Below are positions 1 through 11,072 of a stretch of 64,000 bases of DNA, piece by piece. Numbering within the stretch: the first letter of the stretch is position 1; each line of letters opens with the position of its first letter. The position numbers and the translations under genes were made by a program. The notes below the pieces were generated by a model. That model saw only the letters and a list, made by a program, of their open reading frames with translations. It ran no database searches and was not told where the DNA came from. The DNA lies in assembly GCA_035772735.1 (NCBI GenBank), contig JASDFA010000003.1, positions 129,711,001 to 129,775,000 on the forward strand, written 5' to 3'. Origin of the DNA: Datura wrightii. Its lineage: Eukaryota > Streptophyta > Magnoliopsida > Solanales > Solanaceae.

Positions 1-784
1 AATTAACTTAAGTGTCAGTGAACTATATCTTTAATAATGCAGACAACCAAATAAACAATATTTTGAGAGTTGATTTTACTAAGTAATAAAAATCTAAGTT
101 AAGATTATAATTTGAGTCTGAACAATAGTAATGAGCAAGCTGAGATTTAAACAAACATGCAGGGAGGTAATTTATCAATTCAATTCAGCTAATCTTTTCT
201 TCGGTTGCTAGTCAAGAATTATTGCCTATGGATTGGAACTTTCGACTCCTATCCAATTTAAGAATCATGAACCTTAATCTACATTTATGTGATAAATGAA
301 TTTCATGTTCTATCCATACATAACCGATTCCTTAATTGACTAATAAGACTTTCAGATATATTTCTATTCTGAATGTAAATCAATTCCCAATTTTCTAAAC
401 TAAGAAGATATCATATCCTACCAATTCAAATCTTTCCAATTTCTTTCCTTTTCAAAATCAAAATTGGATTTTTAGATATACATTAACATTGGCCAAACAT
501 TAATGCAGTAAAAACAAGAATTGATAGAACAACCATTGAAGAGAAGATGAAAACTGAATTGATCAATAATTACATTCCACTACAATTGTTCATAACCTCA
601 GCAAGAAGTCAATTAGCCACTCATTTGTGGATTTAACATCATCAAATAAATAGAATTCATACAAACAATTGAGTTAAAAGAGAAAGAGATAGAGAAGAAC
701 CCTAGAATTTTCGTCCTCTCAACTGCCTGTAACCCACGTTCTTGCTCAACCAAGTCAGAATGTTTAAAATAAAACCTAAGTGTG

Positions 785-793
785 CTATTTATA
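785..793 (-). promoter_or_regulatory. TATA box of Ath-1 3' LTR
   Basis: Read on the minus strand this is TATAAATAG. It lies about 30 bp downstream of the GC-rich dyad array, and its counterpart at 11965-11972 occupies the same place in the other LTR. Assignment as core promoter is inferred from position and motif. Confidence 0.6.
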
Positions 794-822
794 CTCTTGA
801 GAATTTTTCCCGGAATAACAAG

Positions 823-1060
823 CAACGTGGCACGGAGTGTATCGCGGAGCACTCCCTCTGTGCCACGGAGGTATCGCGGACCCTCACTGGAAGTCGGCTC
901 CCAGGCAATTTCACCTCAACGTGCCACGGCCTGCATTGCGGAGCCTGGCCAACGTGCCACGGTGCTATCGTGCACCTTCACTGGAAATTGCCAAAATTAT
1001 TTCATCCGAGGCAGAGTGCCTCCGCGATGGCAGCGTGACACGGCTCTATCGCGGAGCCTC
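823..1060 (-). repeat. GC-rich dyad array in Ath-1 3' LTR
   Basis: Several copies of CGTGNCACGG and tatcgcggag occur here in an otherwise AT-rich LTR. One pair forms inverted arms: CGTGGCACGGAG at 826-837 and CTCTGTGCCACG at 856-867, with one mismatch. The array sits upstream of the TATA box in the direction of transcription. The same module recurs in Ath-4, Ath-5 and Tek-4. Confidence 0.8.
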
Positions 1061-1303
1061 TATTTTTGCTGCTTTCCCTTGTCATTTTCCACTCCTTGTT
1101 TCCAAGTCCCTTCCCGATCTTCACCAGCATGTATATTAGCTTCCAAAATTTCCTTTTACCTGCAAAACAACACTAATCATGTTGGTTAGTATAAATTCAC
1201 ATTTCTACTAAAAATCACATGAGAATGTACACATAAGAATCGATAAACAAGACGAAATGAAGCGTTTGAGTATCACTTGGGCATGCACTTCTGCCCAAGA
1301 TCA

Positions 1304-1318
1304 CTTACCCCACACTTA
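1304..1318 (-). other. Polypurine tract of Ath-1
   Basis: On the minus strand the sequence TAAGTGTGGGGTAAG abuts the LTR start TGATCTTGG. The same tract abuts the Ath-5 LTR at 60845. This is the expected primer position for plus-strand cDNA synthesis. Confidence 0.8.
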
Positions 1319-3100
1319 AACTCTTGTTCGTCCTCGAACAATATTCTCACATCTCATGCAATTGACCCTCACGCATAGCTACTTTGGCTCGACAATTCAA
1401 GCTATGGCCACACCGATTATGTAATATAGCAAATCATCAAGAAAACATGCATGGTCTCATCAATACAATGAAGTACATCACATTAAGATCTCCTAAGCTC
1501 AAGAATCAATTCTTGATCTTGGAAAACTCGTGCAAATCAACTGATCAAGACATCTGACATGAATTTTAATCTCTCGTCAAGCATGTGCCCTCACAACACA
1601 AGAGAACTTCCCCATTTGCTATCATATGATTTCCAAAGCACTACATATAGGGGTATATGAATACGATTTCGCTCTCTCTCCCAATGAATTCACATGCGTC
1701 ATGTCATGAACCATAGGCTTGCCTCTAGTGTATTACTCCACTAATATAAGGACGTGTGATGTAAGATCACGTAGGACTTCACGGGTTGTAATGTAAGCTA
1801 AGGAACTAGCAAATACTAGGCTAACCAATAATAACAACTAGCTTCCTTAAGCGCTTTTCAATACATCCCACCATCATTACGGGCATTGTTTCTTCCTTCA
1901 TCCTCTCATTCTTGAATTTTTTTTTTGGTTTTGGTCCCATTTTTTTAAGCACACTCGACTTACTAGCAAAGATTAGTTATACATCTTTATTTTATTTAAT
2001 TTCAGCAAGTGCACCTTTGACCTTTTCTTTAACTTTCGCCACTTCCGCTTTTCCTTCCGTTTCACCATTCTCACACCTTTACACTGTGGGAAAATTGTTT
2101 TTCTTAAACGCTTAAGAGCTTTGGATCAAATTCACGGCTAATGAAAAGAAGGGATTAAGCTCGGTTTGTACCTCTTCAAAGAAAGAAAAAAATAGGCTAA
2201 AGGCTCAATGGGGCTAACTAGGATGTACATTCAAGGTAGGTATGATAATGGAGAAACTTCCGGTTTAATCAAAGAAATGTCTATATCCTTTCCTACAATA
2301 CACATCCTTCATTTCATTTCGTACTCACCCCAGGCAAGTTCTAGACATTTCACAATAGTATGGAATAATCGAAACCTCACCTCACACTCATTGCACATGC
2401 TCAACTCAAGACATATTCACATACTCTTCAATCAACTAATTACAAGAATTCACTATTAAGCCTCGATCACACCGAATCGAACTCTATGGCCTAGGTATCT
2501 CAACATGTCCACATTTGCATGCTTTCATAAGAATCACTTTTGCATCTTAATATCATGTAGAACACATAACAAGAATTCTGAACCATGAAGTAGCGACACG
2601 TTTGTGAAACAAACAAAAGAAAGAAAATAAAAAAACTACTCCTATAGACTACATTTCCCTTAAGACGGTCGTCATCCATCCATCATAGGAAACGGTCACT
2701 ATCTACGACTTCGGTTCAATGGGACTATTCTCGGTAAAAGCACCGAAAACAAAGGCCGAGAAACCCAACATAAAAAATTTCAAAAAAATTCAAAAAAAAT
2801 TTGATAGAAAAAGATAAAAATTTTAATTTGAAAAATATTTACACCATACAACACAACCAACAATAGCTCAACACAACACACAGTAGCTTCAACATTCATT
2901 ACAACACAAAATTTAATTACAGAACACATAACACAAAGTCACAAGGTCACATTTTTCACAGGCACAACAGCAAAACATAACATAAACATAAACAAAGAAA
3001 CTGGCACCTAACTACTCCCACCCCACACTTAAACCGAACACTGTCCCTAGTGTTCACAAAATTTCAACATATCACAAGGGTAGGTGGTGAAACTCCCTGA
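1319..3100 (-). other. Ath-1 3' non-coding spacer
   Basis: About 1.8 kb between ORF3 and the 3' LTR with no credible coding frame. It is AT-rich and has homologues at 55603-56470 and 60859-62764. A block at about 2648-2770 is visibly better conserved than the rest in all three. Short translations in this stretch lack codon structure and are not called. Confidence 0.75.
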
Positions 3101-4305
3101 TCAATCGAAGTATTCAACTTCTTCATTAGGTGCCGTTGCTTCGTCACCCATATCAGAATCGCCCCCACTGTCCTCATCGGACTCAACATCTGAGTCCTCC
3201 CGGCGTGTCTCCTCACTGGTAGGGACATCATCATCTACGGGCTCCACAAATGCGGGCCCCACTCTGCATAGAGCTCGGGCATTCTCGCCGACTGGGTAAT
3301 CCAGCTCGAGCTGCCATAGCTCATCCTCCGTTGCCGGCCTCCCGCCAATGCGCAACTGCGACATCTGCATCCTATACATGCGGGCCATATACTAGTCATC
3401 CCGAGCATTTCACTCTGCTAGTGTGAGCACTGACCCATGAGTAGTGGCAGGTGCCTTGGTTTTGGTGACATCCAAGGCACGCTTGTCAATTTGTGGGATG
3501 TAATCCAGGGCCTCCTCCTCGATATCATGGCCCCTCAGGAACGTGGTAAGCAAACCACCGAACCCGTATCTGTGCCCCTGATGTAGTCGGGCTCTCTTTA
3601 TGGTGGAGATGATCACCGCCCCAACATTGATCTCTAGCCCCTTCATCAGGGCATACACCAAGCAAACTCGATCTTGGGTGACATCTGTCATGTGCACCTC
3701 CGGGATCAAGTAGGAACACATAATTTTTAGCCAAATCCTAGCTTCCCAGTTCATCTGAGAGTAGGTCAGTGTCTGATGGTAGCCCCTCTCCTTGTGCCTA
3801 CCCACCGTGCTGTCGAACGGGCTCCACATAGAGTGCGTCTGATGTCTGCATAAGGTGGAGTGATGTTCAGCTGCCGAAGGACATGGGCATTTGTGTCCCG
3901 CGCCCCCAAGATAGCATTCAGGTGATGGGGATCAAAAGTGACAACCTGCCCCAGGATTTTCACGGTGTGACTGCGGAGGGTGGGGTTCCAGTTGGCATAG
4001 AACTCCCTTATAAGATGGAGATTGCACTCCCTGGGCTCTTCGAAGATGAAGTTAAGCCCAGCGGTGTAAATCCAGTGTACAATCCCTGGGAATTCCTGTG
4101 CTATGTGCTCTTCCGGGAAGTATTTGGTTTCTTTGTGTTTTGCATACCACTTCTTCCCTTCATCAGTCACCCATCGGGTTCCGTATTATCGGCGCTGGCC
4201 TCGCGGAACCGTTGGTGCTGCTGGAACTGCTGTTCCCAATCGTATTCTTTTTCTGCCGGCGCCCGATGTGGATGCTCCCTTTCCCTTGTCTTGTCTGCCT
4301 GACAT
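3101..4305 (-). pseudogene. ORF3 in the env position, degraded (plant transposon-protein-like)
   Basis: The frame opens at ATG 4305-4303 and ends at TGA 3103-3101. It is homologous to ORF3 of Ath-4 and Ath-5. Recognisable blocks include FYANWNPTLRSHTVKI, PPYADIRRTLCG, ARIWLKI, RVCLVYALMKGLEINVGAV and HRYGFGGL. The N-terminus has a basic patch (RKRIRLG) and the C-terminus is acidic (runs of Asp and Glu ending EEVEYFD). I recognise it as the family annotated as putative plant transposon protein; its function is unknown. No signal peptide or membrane segment is visible, so calling it an envelope gene is not supported. Damage includes a stop in the N-terminal region, a 12 bp deletion near EEHIAQEFP, a frameshift near 3820-3850 and stops near 3410 and 3395. 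Confidence 0.8.
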
Positions 4306-5566
4306 TGTTCCTGTACAATCAAACAGACAGTCCCAATGTTATTCAAGTCATAACTAGCTACAACTAAGATTGGGTTTAATTAGTTCACCCCATACTTAGT
4401 CTTTAGCCACAATCAAAATAATTCGACAAGACATTCATGATTTTCCTCATTCTTAACATTCAACCGGCTTAGTGCATTCATATAAATCGATGGAACACTT
4501 ACTATGTACTACTCAGACTTCGTACAACAACTACAAATTTCTCCATCAATTCACTTTCAACATCATAGCACTTAGCCCAATTTTTGTTCTCAACAACCTA
4601 TGCAATTCACCAATTTCATTCTCCCGAAAATCCCTTGTCTACTTATCATATTCAATATTAATTAGAATATCACTTCACTCAACATGCACAACCCAATTTT
4701 TTCACATTTCAAACAAATTTAGTCTTCTTCCTATTCAATCTTCAACCCTAGTTACCAATTTCGCAAAAATTCAATAAAACATGCAATCATCGAGTTCATA
4801 TGCTCACACCGATACTATGAACATCAATCAATCATAACTCAGTTGAATTCAAGCTTAATTCTCACTTAGGGCAAGATTCAATCACCACAAATGTTCAAGA
4901 ACCAAAAGTTTAAGAAAAAATGAGGTAGAGTTCAAGAACATACCTTTAACTTGATGAAATTGAAGAAAACTTGGAGAAAATTGATCCTTAGGTCCGTGTC
5001 ACGTTGGGGAAGAAGGGAATTTGGGGTGTTGGTCGCGGAGGGAATGGAAAATAAGGAAGAAATTGAGGGGATTTGGGGTTTTAAAAGTGTTTTTCGCGCG
5101 GGTTACCCGGCGACTCGGTGTGACCCGACGCGAAATAACACTCAACGTGTCACGGAGGGTAACGCGGAGCACCCCCTATGTGAGACGGAGCCATCGCGCC
5201 AGTGTTCTCAATTTTTTAAAAAATCCGGAACACTCTTCAACATGTCACAGAGGGTAACGCGGAGCACCCCCTCCGTGACATGGAGCCATCGCGTAGGCTC
5301 ACTGTAATGTGTCAATTTTTATTTTTCTCACCTCGATTTTTTCCTTTGCGTTTCTTTGCATTTTTGCCCTCCTTTCCACTTGAAAATCACTTCACCACAA
5401 GAAAATGGTTAGAATTCATAGGTTTCAACACAAACAAATTTTTTTTCTCTTTTTCTCTTTTTCTCTCTTTTTTTTTCAAAGAGTTCTACTCATCTATTAC
5501 AAAAATTTCATGGGTTGCCTCCCGTGCAGCGCCTTATTTACCGTCGCGGCTCGACGTCATTCATGC
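4306..5566 (-). other. Ath-1 spacer between pol and ORF3
   Basis: A non-coding 1.26 kb stretch between the pol stop and the ORF3 start. It holds a GC-rich dyad array at about 5141-5300 and a T-rich run (on the plus strand) around 5438-5480. The order matches the Ath-4 spacer at 57687-59023. Confidence 0.75.
5141..5300 (-). repeat. Two hairpin modules in the Ath-1 spacer, partly decayed
   Basis: Two units begin CGTGTCACGGAGGGT (5146-5160) and CATGTCACAGAGGGT (5241-5255). Each is followed by aacgcggagcac and a complementary arm near 5172-5188 and 5267-5282. Arms have lost pairs mainly by C-to-T or G-to-A change. The Ath-4 spacer holds the intact version. Confidence 0.75.
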
Positions 5567-6929
5567 TCAATCATCCTCTAGTGTGATGGACGTCTTTTCT
5601 CGAATAACGTCCTCACCCCAATAATGCTTACATCGCTGCCCATTTACTAAGAACGTGGCACCTCTATCTTCTTGCCACAACTCCACTGCCCCGTGTGGGG
5701 TCATTCTTACCACCTCAAACGACCCTTACTATTTGGACCGCAATTTTCCTGGAAATAGCCTCAATCTTGAATTGAATAGAAATACTTTCTGCCCCAGCTC
5801 AAAGATCCGATGCACCATATGCTTATCATGCCACCTCTTTGTTTTCTCTTTGTAGCACTTGGCACTTTCATAAGCATGCCAATGAAACTCATCAAGTTTG
5901 CTGAGTTGCATCAGCCTCTTCTTCCCTGCTAGCTCTAGATCCATGTTCAATTTCCTCACGGCCTAGAAAGCTCAGTGTTCTAGCTCCACAGGAAGATGAC
6001 ACGCCTTTCCATGGACCAATCTGTACGGAGAAGTCCCAATTGGTGTCTTGTACGCAGTTCTATAAGCCCACAACGTATCGTCGAGTTTGCTTGACCAATC
6101 ACTACGTTGTGCATTCACTGTCTTCTGTAGAATCTGCTTTACTTCTCTATTCGACACCTCCACTTGCTCACTAGTTTGGGGATGATATGCTGTTGCTACT
6201 TTGTGGCGCACCCCATACTTAGCTAGCAAATTCTTGAAACTTGCATTTACAAAATGAGCCCCTCCATCACTGATAATGGCTCGGGGTGTCCCGAACCTGG
6301 TGAAAATATGCTTTTTTATGAATTTTGTTACCACCTTGTTGTCATTCCTGGGGCAAGCTGTTGCTTCAAACCACTTTGATACATAATCAACGGCTACCAA
6401 GATGTAACGATTACCAAATGACGGTGGAAACGGGCCGATGAAATCTATACCCCATACATCAAAGATCTCCACTTCTAATATCTGTTGCAGCGGCATCTCC
6501 TGCCTTCTACCAAGTGTGCCTATTCTTTGACATCTATCACACATTTTTATGTATGTCATAGAGTCTCTAAACAGTGTAGGCTAAAAGAAACCTGACTGTT
6601 GAATCTTGTGTGCTGTCTGCTCGCCTCCGTGGTGCCCTCCATACAATGATGAGTGGCAACTCCTCAATACTTCTGCAATCTGGCTCTCTGGAATGCATCT
6701 TCTCATCACCTGATCCGGTCCCTGCTTAAAAAAGTATGGCTCATCCCAAATGTAATACCTACAATCATGTCTCAACTTCTTTCTCTGCTGAGCCGTAGCC
6801 TCCGGCGGATAGACTCCACTTACCAGCAAATTCACAATGTCTGCATACCAAGGAATTTCAGCTTCCCTTATTGCTAAGAGCTGCTCATCCGGGAACTCTT
6901 CTTTGATGCTGTCACCTTCCTTCACATGC
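5567..6929 (-). pseudogene. pol: Ath-1 integrase, with stops
   Basis: Integrase joins element cDNA to the host chromosome. A Cys-Cys pair (MCDRCQRIG) of the zinc-binding domain follows a His-containing stretch. The catalytic triad is present: Asp in GIDFIGPFP, Asp in ISDGGAHFV and Glu in VEVSNREVKQ. The C-terminal part keeps GKLRS, then TPHGAVEL, and ends TSITLEDD at TGA 5569-5567. Premature stops occur near 6578, 5971, 5962, 5728 and 5725, mostly at positions where relatives have Trp, Gln or Arg. All are in one frame with the upstream RT and RNase H. Confidence 0.88.
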
Positions 6930-8520
6930 AACCGGCTTTCCAATCGCGATAGGTGATTTGCCACTTGATTCTCGCTCCCCTTTCTGTCCCAAATCTCTAT
7001 GTCAAACTCTTGTAACAACAAGATCCATCTGATCAGCCTGGGCTTTGCATCCTTCTTGTTAAACAGATACCAAATCGCTGCATGATCGGTATACACCACT
7101 ACTTTAGAACCCACCAAGTAGGACCTAAATTTATCAAATGCGAACACCAATGCTAGCATCTCCTTTTCTGTGACTGTATAATTGACTTGGGCTTCGTCAA
7201 GTTTTTTTCTTGCATAATAAATGGAATGAAAAATTCTATTCCTCTGCTATACCAATACAACTCCTACAGCCCCATCGCTTGCATCACACATTAATTCAAA
7301 TGGTTGCTCATAATCCGGAGAAATGAGAATAAGTGCTTTTATCAACTTCTGTTTCAACTCCTCGAATGCTTTGACACAATCCTCATCAAACTCGAACTTC
7401 ACCTCTTTTTCTAGCAACCTGCATATTGGTCTAGAAATTATAGAGAAGATCTTGATGAACTGTCTGTAGAACCCTGCATGTCCGAGAAAACTACGAACAC
7501 CCTTCACTGACACAGGTGGTGGTAGCTTTTCAATCACTTCGATCTTTGCACGATCGACTTCCAACCCCTTGCAAGACACCTTATGGCCAAGGACGATACC
7601 CTCCTTGACTAAAAAATGACATTTCTCCTAGTTGAGTACAAGGTTGGAGTCTTCACAACGAGTTAGCACCCTGTCAAGATTCTGCAAACAAGTAGCAAAC
7701 GAATTAACAAAAATAGAAAAATCATCCATAAATACCTCGACGAAATCTTCCACCATATCATGAAAGATCGCTATCATGCATCTCTGAAATGTGGCGGGTG
7801 CATTGCATAACCCAAATGGCATCCGCCGGAAAGCATATGTCCCATAAGGACATGTGAAAGTAGTCTTCTCCTGTCCTCCGGTGCTATGGCTATCTAGTTA
7901 TAGCCTGAATAGCCATCAAGGAAACAATAATATTCTTGACCAACCAACCTGTCCAATATCTGATCAATAAATGGGATAGGATAGTGATCTTTCCTTGTGG
8001 CCTCATTGAGCTTTCTGTAGTCCATGCAAATTCGCCAGCCTGTGACTGTGCGTGTATGGATCAGCTCATTCTTCTCGTTGGTGACCACAGTCATCCCTCC
8101 TTTCTTTGGAACACATTGAACGAGACTGACCCATTCGCTGTCTGAAATGGGATAGACCACACCTGCATCAAGCCACTTAATCACTTCCTTCCTAACCACA
8201 TCCTTCATCAGCAGATTCAACCTTCGCTGATGTTGTACAGTTGGCTTTGCTCCTTCCACCATAAAAATTCTGTGTGTGCAAAAAGCTGGATTGATTCCCC
8301 TAATATCAGACATTTGCCAGCCCATTGCTTTCTTTCTCCTCTTGAGAACTACCAATGCATCCTTTACCTGTGCCTCTGTCAGTTCTGCGGAGATGATGAC
8401 TGGCAAGGTGTCATCATCCCCCCAAAATACATATTTCAAATGTGGAGGCAATGTCTTCAACTCCAGTTTTGGTGCTTCCTCAATAGATGGTTTTGGCAAT
8501 GGTTCCAGGGACCTCATCAA
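6930..8520 (-). pseudogene. pol: Ath-1 reverse transcriptase and RNase H, with stops
   Basis: RT copies element RNA into cDNA; RNase H removes the RNA. RT blocks in order: CMDYRKLNEATRKDHYPIPF, FLDGYSGYN, MPFGLCNAPATFQRCM and the catalytic FMDD (7732-7721), then GHKVSCKGLEVD and RSFLGHAGFYRQFI. RNase H follows with LMCDASDGAVG, VTEKEMLALVFAFDKFRSYL and YTDHAAIWYL. Lesions are a TAG after GYSGYN near 7893, a one-base deletion near 7870, and TAG stops near 7625 and 7244. Apart from that deletion the whole of gag-pro-pol shares one frame, as expected for Athila-type elements. Confidence 0.9.
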
Positions 8521-8529
8521 TGGCTGAAA

Positions 8530-9591
8530 GTCTTACTTTCTGAGGTACCATTTTGATTCATTCAACATTTGCACCATCTCATAAGTATTCCTGTCTACGA
8601 AATGATCAGAGCCCATCAAAGCTCTTTCCAAAGGATCTTGAGAATAATCAATCAGAAGGATTTCTTCCTGATTTAGCACATTGATTGCTGACAGCTCCTC
8701 ATAAATGGCCGGAAGCTTCATGGCCTTATACACATCAAATACCTCCACTTTGTCATACGCTCGCATGGTTAGCTGCCCCGCAGCTACATCAATCAACACT
8801 CTCCCGGTTGCCAAGAAAGGACGTCCCAAAATAAATAGGACTTCCGCATCCGGCTCAAAATCCATGATAATAAAATCTACTGGGAAGATGAGGGAGCCCA
8901 CTTGCACTAGAACGTCCTCCACAATTCCATCTGGTTTGGCCAAAGAATGGTCTGCTAGCTGCAGGATCACTATAGTTGGTCTAGGACTGCCCAGCCCCAT
9001 CTTCTTGAACACTGATGTCGGCATCAAGTTTATGCTTGCCCCCAAATCACATAATCCACGAGCTCGGATACTTTGCCCTATTGTGATCTGAATTTTAAAG
9101 CTCCCAGGGTCCTTGAGCTTTCTTGGCAACCTGTTCTGTATCCGGGAAGTGCACTCCTCAGTAAGCGCCACCGTAGCATACTCCGTCAATCTGCTTTTGT
9201 TCGCTACGATGTCCTTGATATACTTTGCATATTTCGACACTCCCTGCAAAACATCAACCAAAGGTAAATTAATGTGTACCTGTTTAAACACCTCCATGAA
9301 CTTTTTAAAGCAAGCTTCCTCCTTGTGTTTCTTTAATCTCTGAGGGAACGGGGGTGGTGGTCTTTCTGCCTCGGCTGCCTTCTCCTTCCCCCTCTCATCG
9401 TCATGCTCCTTATCTTTTTCCAATGCTCCTGATTGCTGAGGTGATCTTTCTGGTTCCACCTCCTTGAGTTGTAATACACTCCTTGTGGTCACTGCATTGA
9501 CCTGCTTGGGATTCAGGTCAGTGTCACTCGGTAGTCCTCCTCTGGGCTTGGTGTTTTGAGCTCCAGCTAGTTGTCCAAACTGGTACTCCAA
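8530..9591 (-). pseudogene. pro: Ath-1 aspartic protease region
   Basis: This frame of about 350 codons holds a proline-rich linker (RPPPPFPQRLKKHKEE) and then a retropepsin-like domain. The active-site segment is LCDLGASINLMP, followed by ADHSLAKPDG and FILGRPFLATG. Asp-Leu-Gly-Ala-Ser in place of the usual Asp-Ser/Thr-Gly is typical of the Athila/Tat lineage, so it is not itself a defect. The frame runs on from gag without a boundary stop and reaches a TAA at 8532-8530 just before RT. Ath-4 keeps a homologous fragment at 59024-59391. Confidence 0.88.
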
Positions 9592-10922
9592 CGCCTTTGT
9601 AGCTAACTACTGGTTTTTCAAGTCTGCCGCTAATTTCACATAATCAACCTGCATTTGCGCTTGGTTAGCTATCATTGTTTTGAACATTTCCTCAATGCTG
9701 TTGGTTGGTGGAGGAGGTGCATTGTTTCCTCTGTACTGAGACTGATAATTCTGACGCCCCCCTTGATTTCTCTGCACACCCTGATTTGAACTCTGCCCTT
9801 GATGGTTGTTACTACCCCAAGAGAAATTCGGATGATTCCTCCAATTTGAGTTGTAATTATTGCCATACTACTGGTGATTATTTCTCTGGACGTTCCCAAC
9901 AAAGTTCACTGAATCTGGATTTGCACCACAACACTCAGCTGAGTGTTCATTACTCTCGCATACTTCACACCAAACCTGCTGCACTACATTGACTGGGGCT
10001 TGTGCTTGATTCAAGCTCATATTGCTGAAGTGGGTGTTGAGTTGATTTTGCAATGCAGCTATCTGTGCAGCGATAGCTGTAAAACCATCCACCTCAAAGA
10101 CTCTTGCCGCTTTCCTTGTCCCTCTTCGTGATGAGTCCGCATTCCACTCTAGATTTCCTTGTGAAATACGATTTAACAAAGTATAAAGCTCCTCAAAAGT
10201 CTTCTCTAATGCCTATCCCCCAGCTGTTGAGTCCAGCAAAATTTTTGTATGTGGCTCCAAACCCTCTATGAAAGTATGCACCAACACATCATTGGACTGG
10301 TGATGGTGAGAACAATCCCTTAACAATGATTTGAACCTTTCCCAAGCTTGATACAGATTCTCCCCCTCTCTTTGTTTAAAACTTAGAATCTGACTTCTAA
10401 GTCTTGCTGTTTTCCCGGATGGAAAGAATCTTATCAAAAACTTTCTTGCAAGATCACCCCAAGTGGTGATAGAGTTAGGTGGTTCAGCTTTCAACCACCT
10501 CTTTGCTTCCCCCAATAATGAAAATGGGAATAATGTAAGCCTCACGTAGTCGGATGATACTCCAGCGGGAATGTAAGTATCACTTATCTCCAAAAAGTTT
10601 TGGAGATGTTGTTGTGGATCTTCATGAGGGAGACTTGTGAATTGCCCGCTGGTGTGCAACAATTGCACCATGTTCCATTTAAGCTCAAACTCCCTCTTGG
10701 CTATGGTCTGCGAATACTAGATGTAACATTGTTAGCATGTGGGATGGCCACTTCGCGAACCGGCCTTGCTGCCATTTCCGCGAGCACTAAAACTGCCCTC
10801 ACAAGTGGTGGATTCTGTTGTTGCTCCAGAATTGCCTGTCTTAGCAACTGTAGCTTCTTCTCTAGAGCTTCCCTTCTTTGATGATGGAATTGTCTTTCCG
10901 GCTCTATATATGAATCCACCAA
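9592..10922 (-). pseudogene. gag: Ath-1 gag with CCHC zinc knuckle
   Basis: Gag is the structural protein of the virus-like particle. The likely start is MVDSYIEPERQ at 10922. The capsid-like domain shows LPHEDPQQHLQNFLEI, RLTLFPFSLLGEAKRWL and WERFKSLLRDC. A zinc knuckle CEVCESNEHSAECC lies at 9969-9928 (CX2CX4HX4C), followed by an Asn/Gln/Gly-rich tail. A +1 frame change lies near 10680. In-frame TAG stops lie at about 10210, 9865 and 9610, each where relatives carry Gln or Trp. Confidence 0.88.
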
Positions 10923-11047
10923 CTCCTTATCTCTTGCCAGTGTTCAAAAGAATTCAATATCAGTAAGAGAAAGGCTAAGATCAAGTTGTCAGCACTTATA
11001 TAGAATTTGTAAACTAACACTAAGAAAATAATTTTACCAATTACCAG

Positions 11048-11066
11048 TTCCCCGGCAATGACACCA
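11048..11066 (-). other. Primer binding site of Ath-1 (tRNA-Asp type)
   Basis: On the minus strand this reads TGGTGTCATTGCCGGGGAA. It matches the complement of a plant tRNA-Asp 3' end except for three bases near its start. It lies 7 bp inside the 5' LTR border at 11073, as is usual for Athila/Tat elements. Confidence 0.85.
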
Positions 11067-11072
11067 AAAACT

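Larger units (their letters stand above)
1..1303 (-). repeat. Ath-1 3' LTR (partial)
   Basis: This stretch aligns along its length with 11180-12450. Position 1 corresponds to 11180, so about 107 bp of the LTR 3' end lie outside the window. The element-side border is set by the polypurine tract at 1304. Compared with the 5' LTR it carries an extra 32 bp block near 852-883 flanked by the repeated word tatcgcgga. A GC-rich dyad array occupies about 823-1060, just upstream of the TATA box at 785-793. Confidence 0.93.

Noticed and set aside
742..1189. Three overlapping plus-strand open frames in the Ath-1 LTR
   Set aside because: They overlap in different frames across the GC-rich dyad array, where stop codons are scarce. 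The other LTR has similar frames with different ends, and no domain is recognisable.
3084..4367. Plus-strand open frames opposite ORF3 of Ath-1, with similar ones opposite ORF3 of Ath-4 and Ath-5
   Set aside because: They are antisense to ORF3 blocks conserved among the three elements, and the antisense proteins have no consistent boundaries or recognisable domains.
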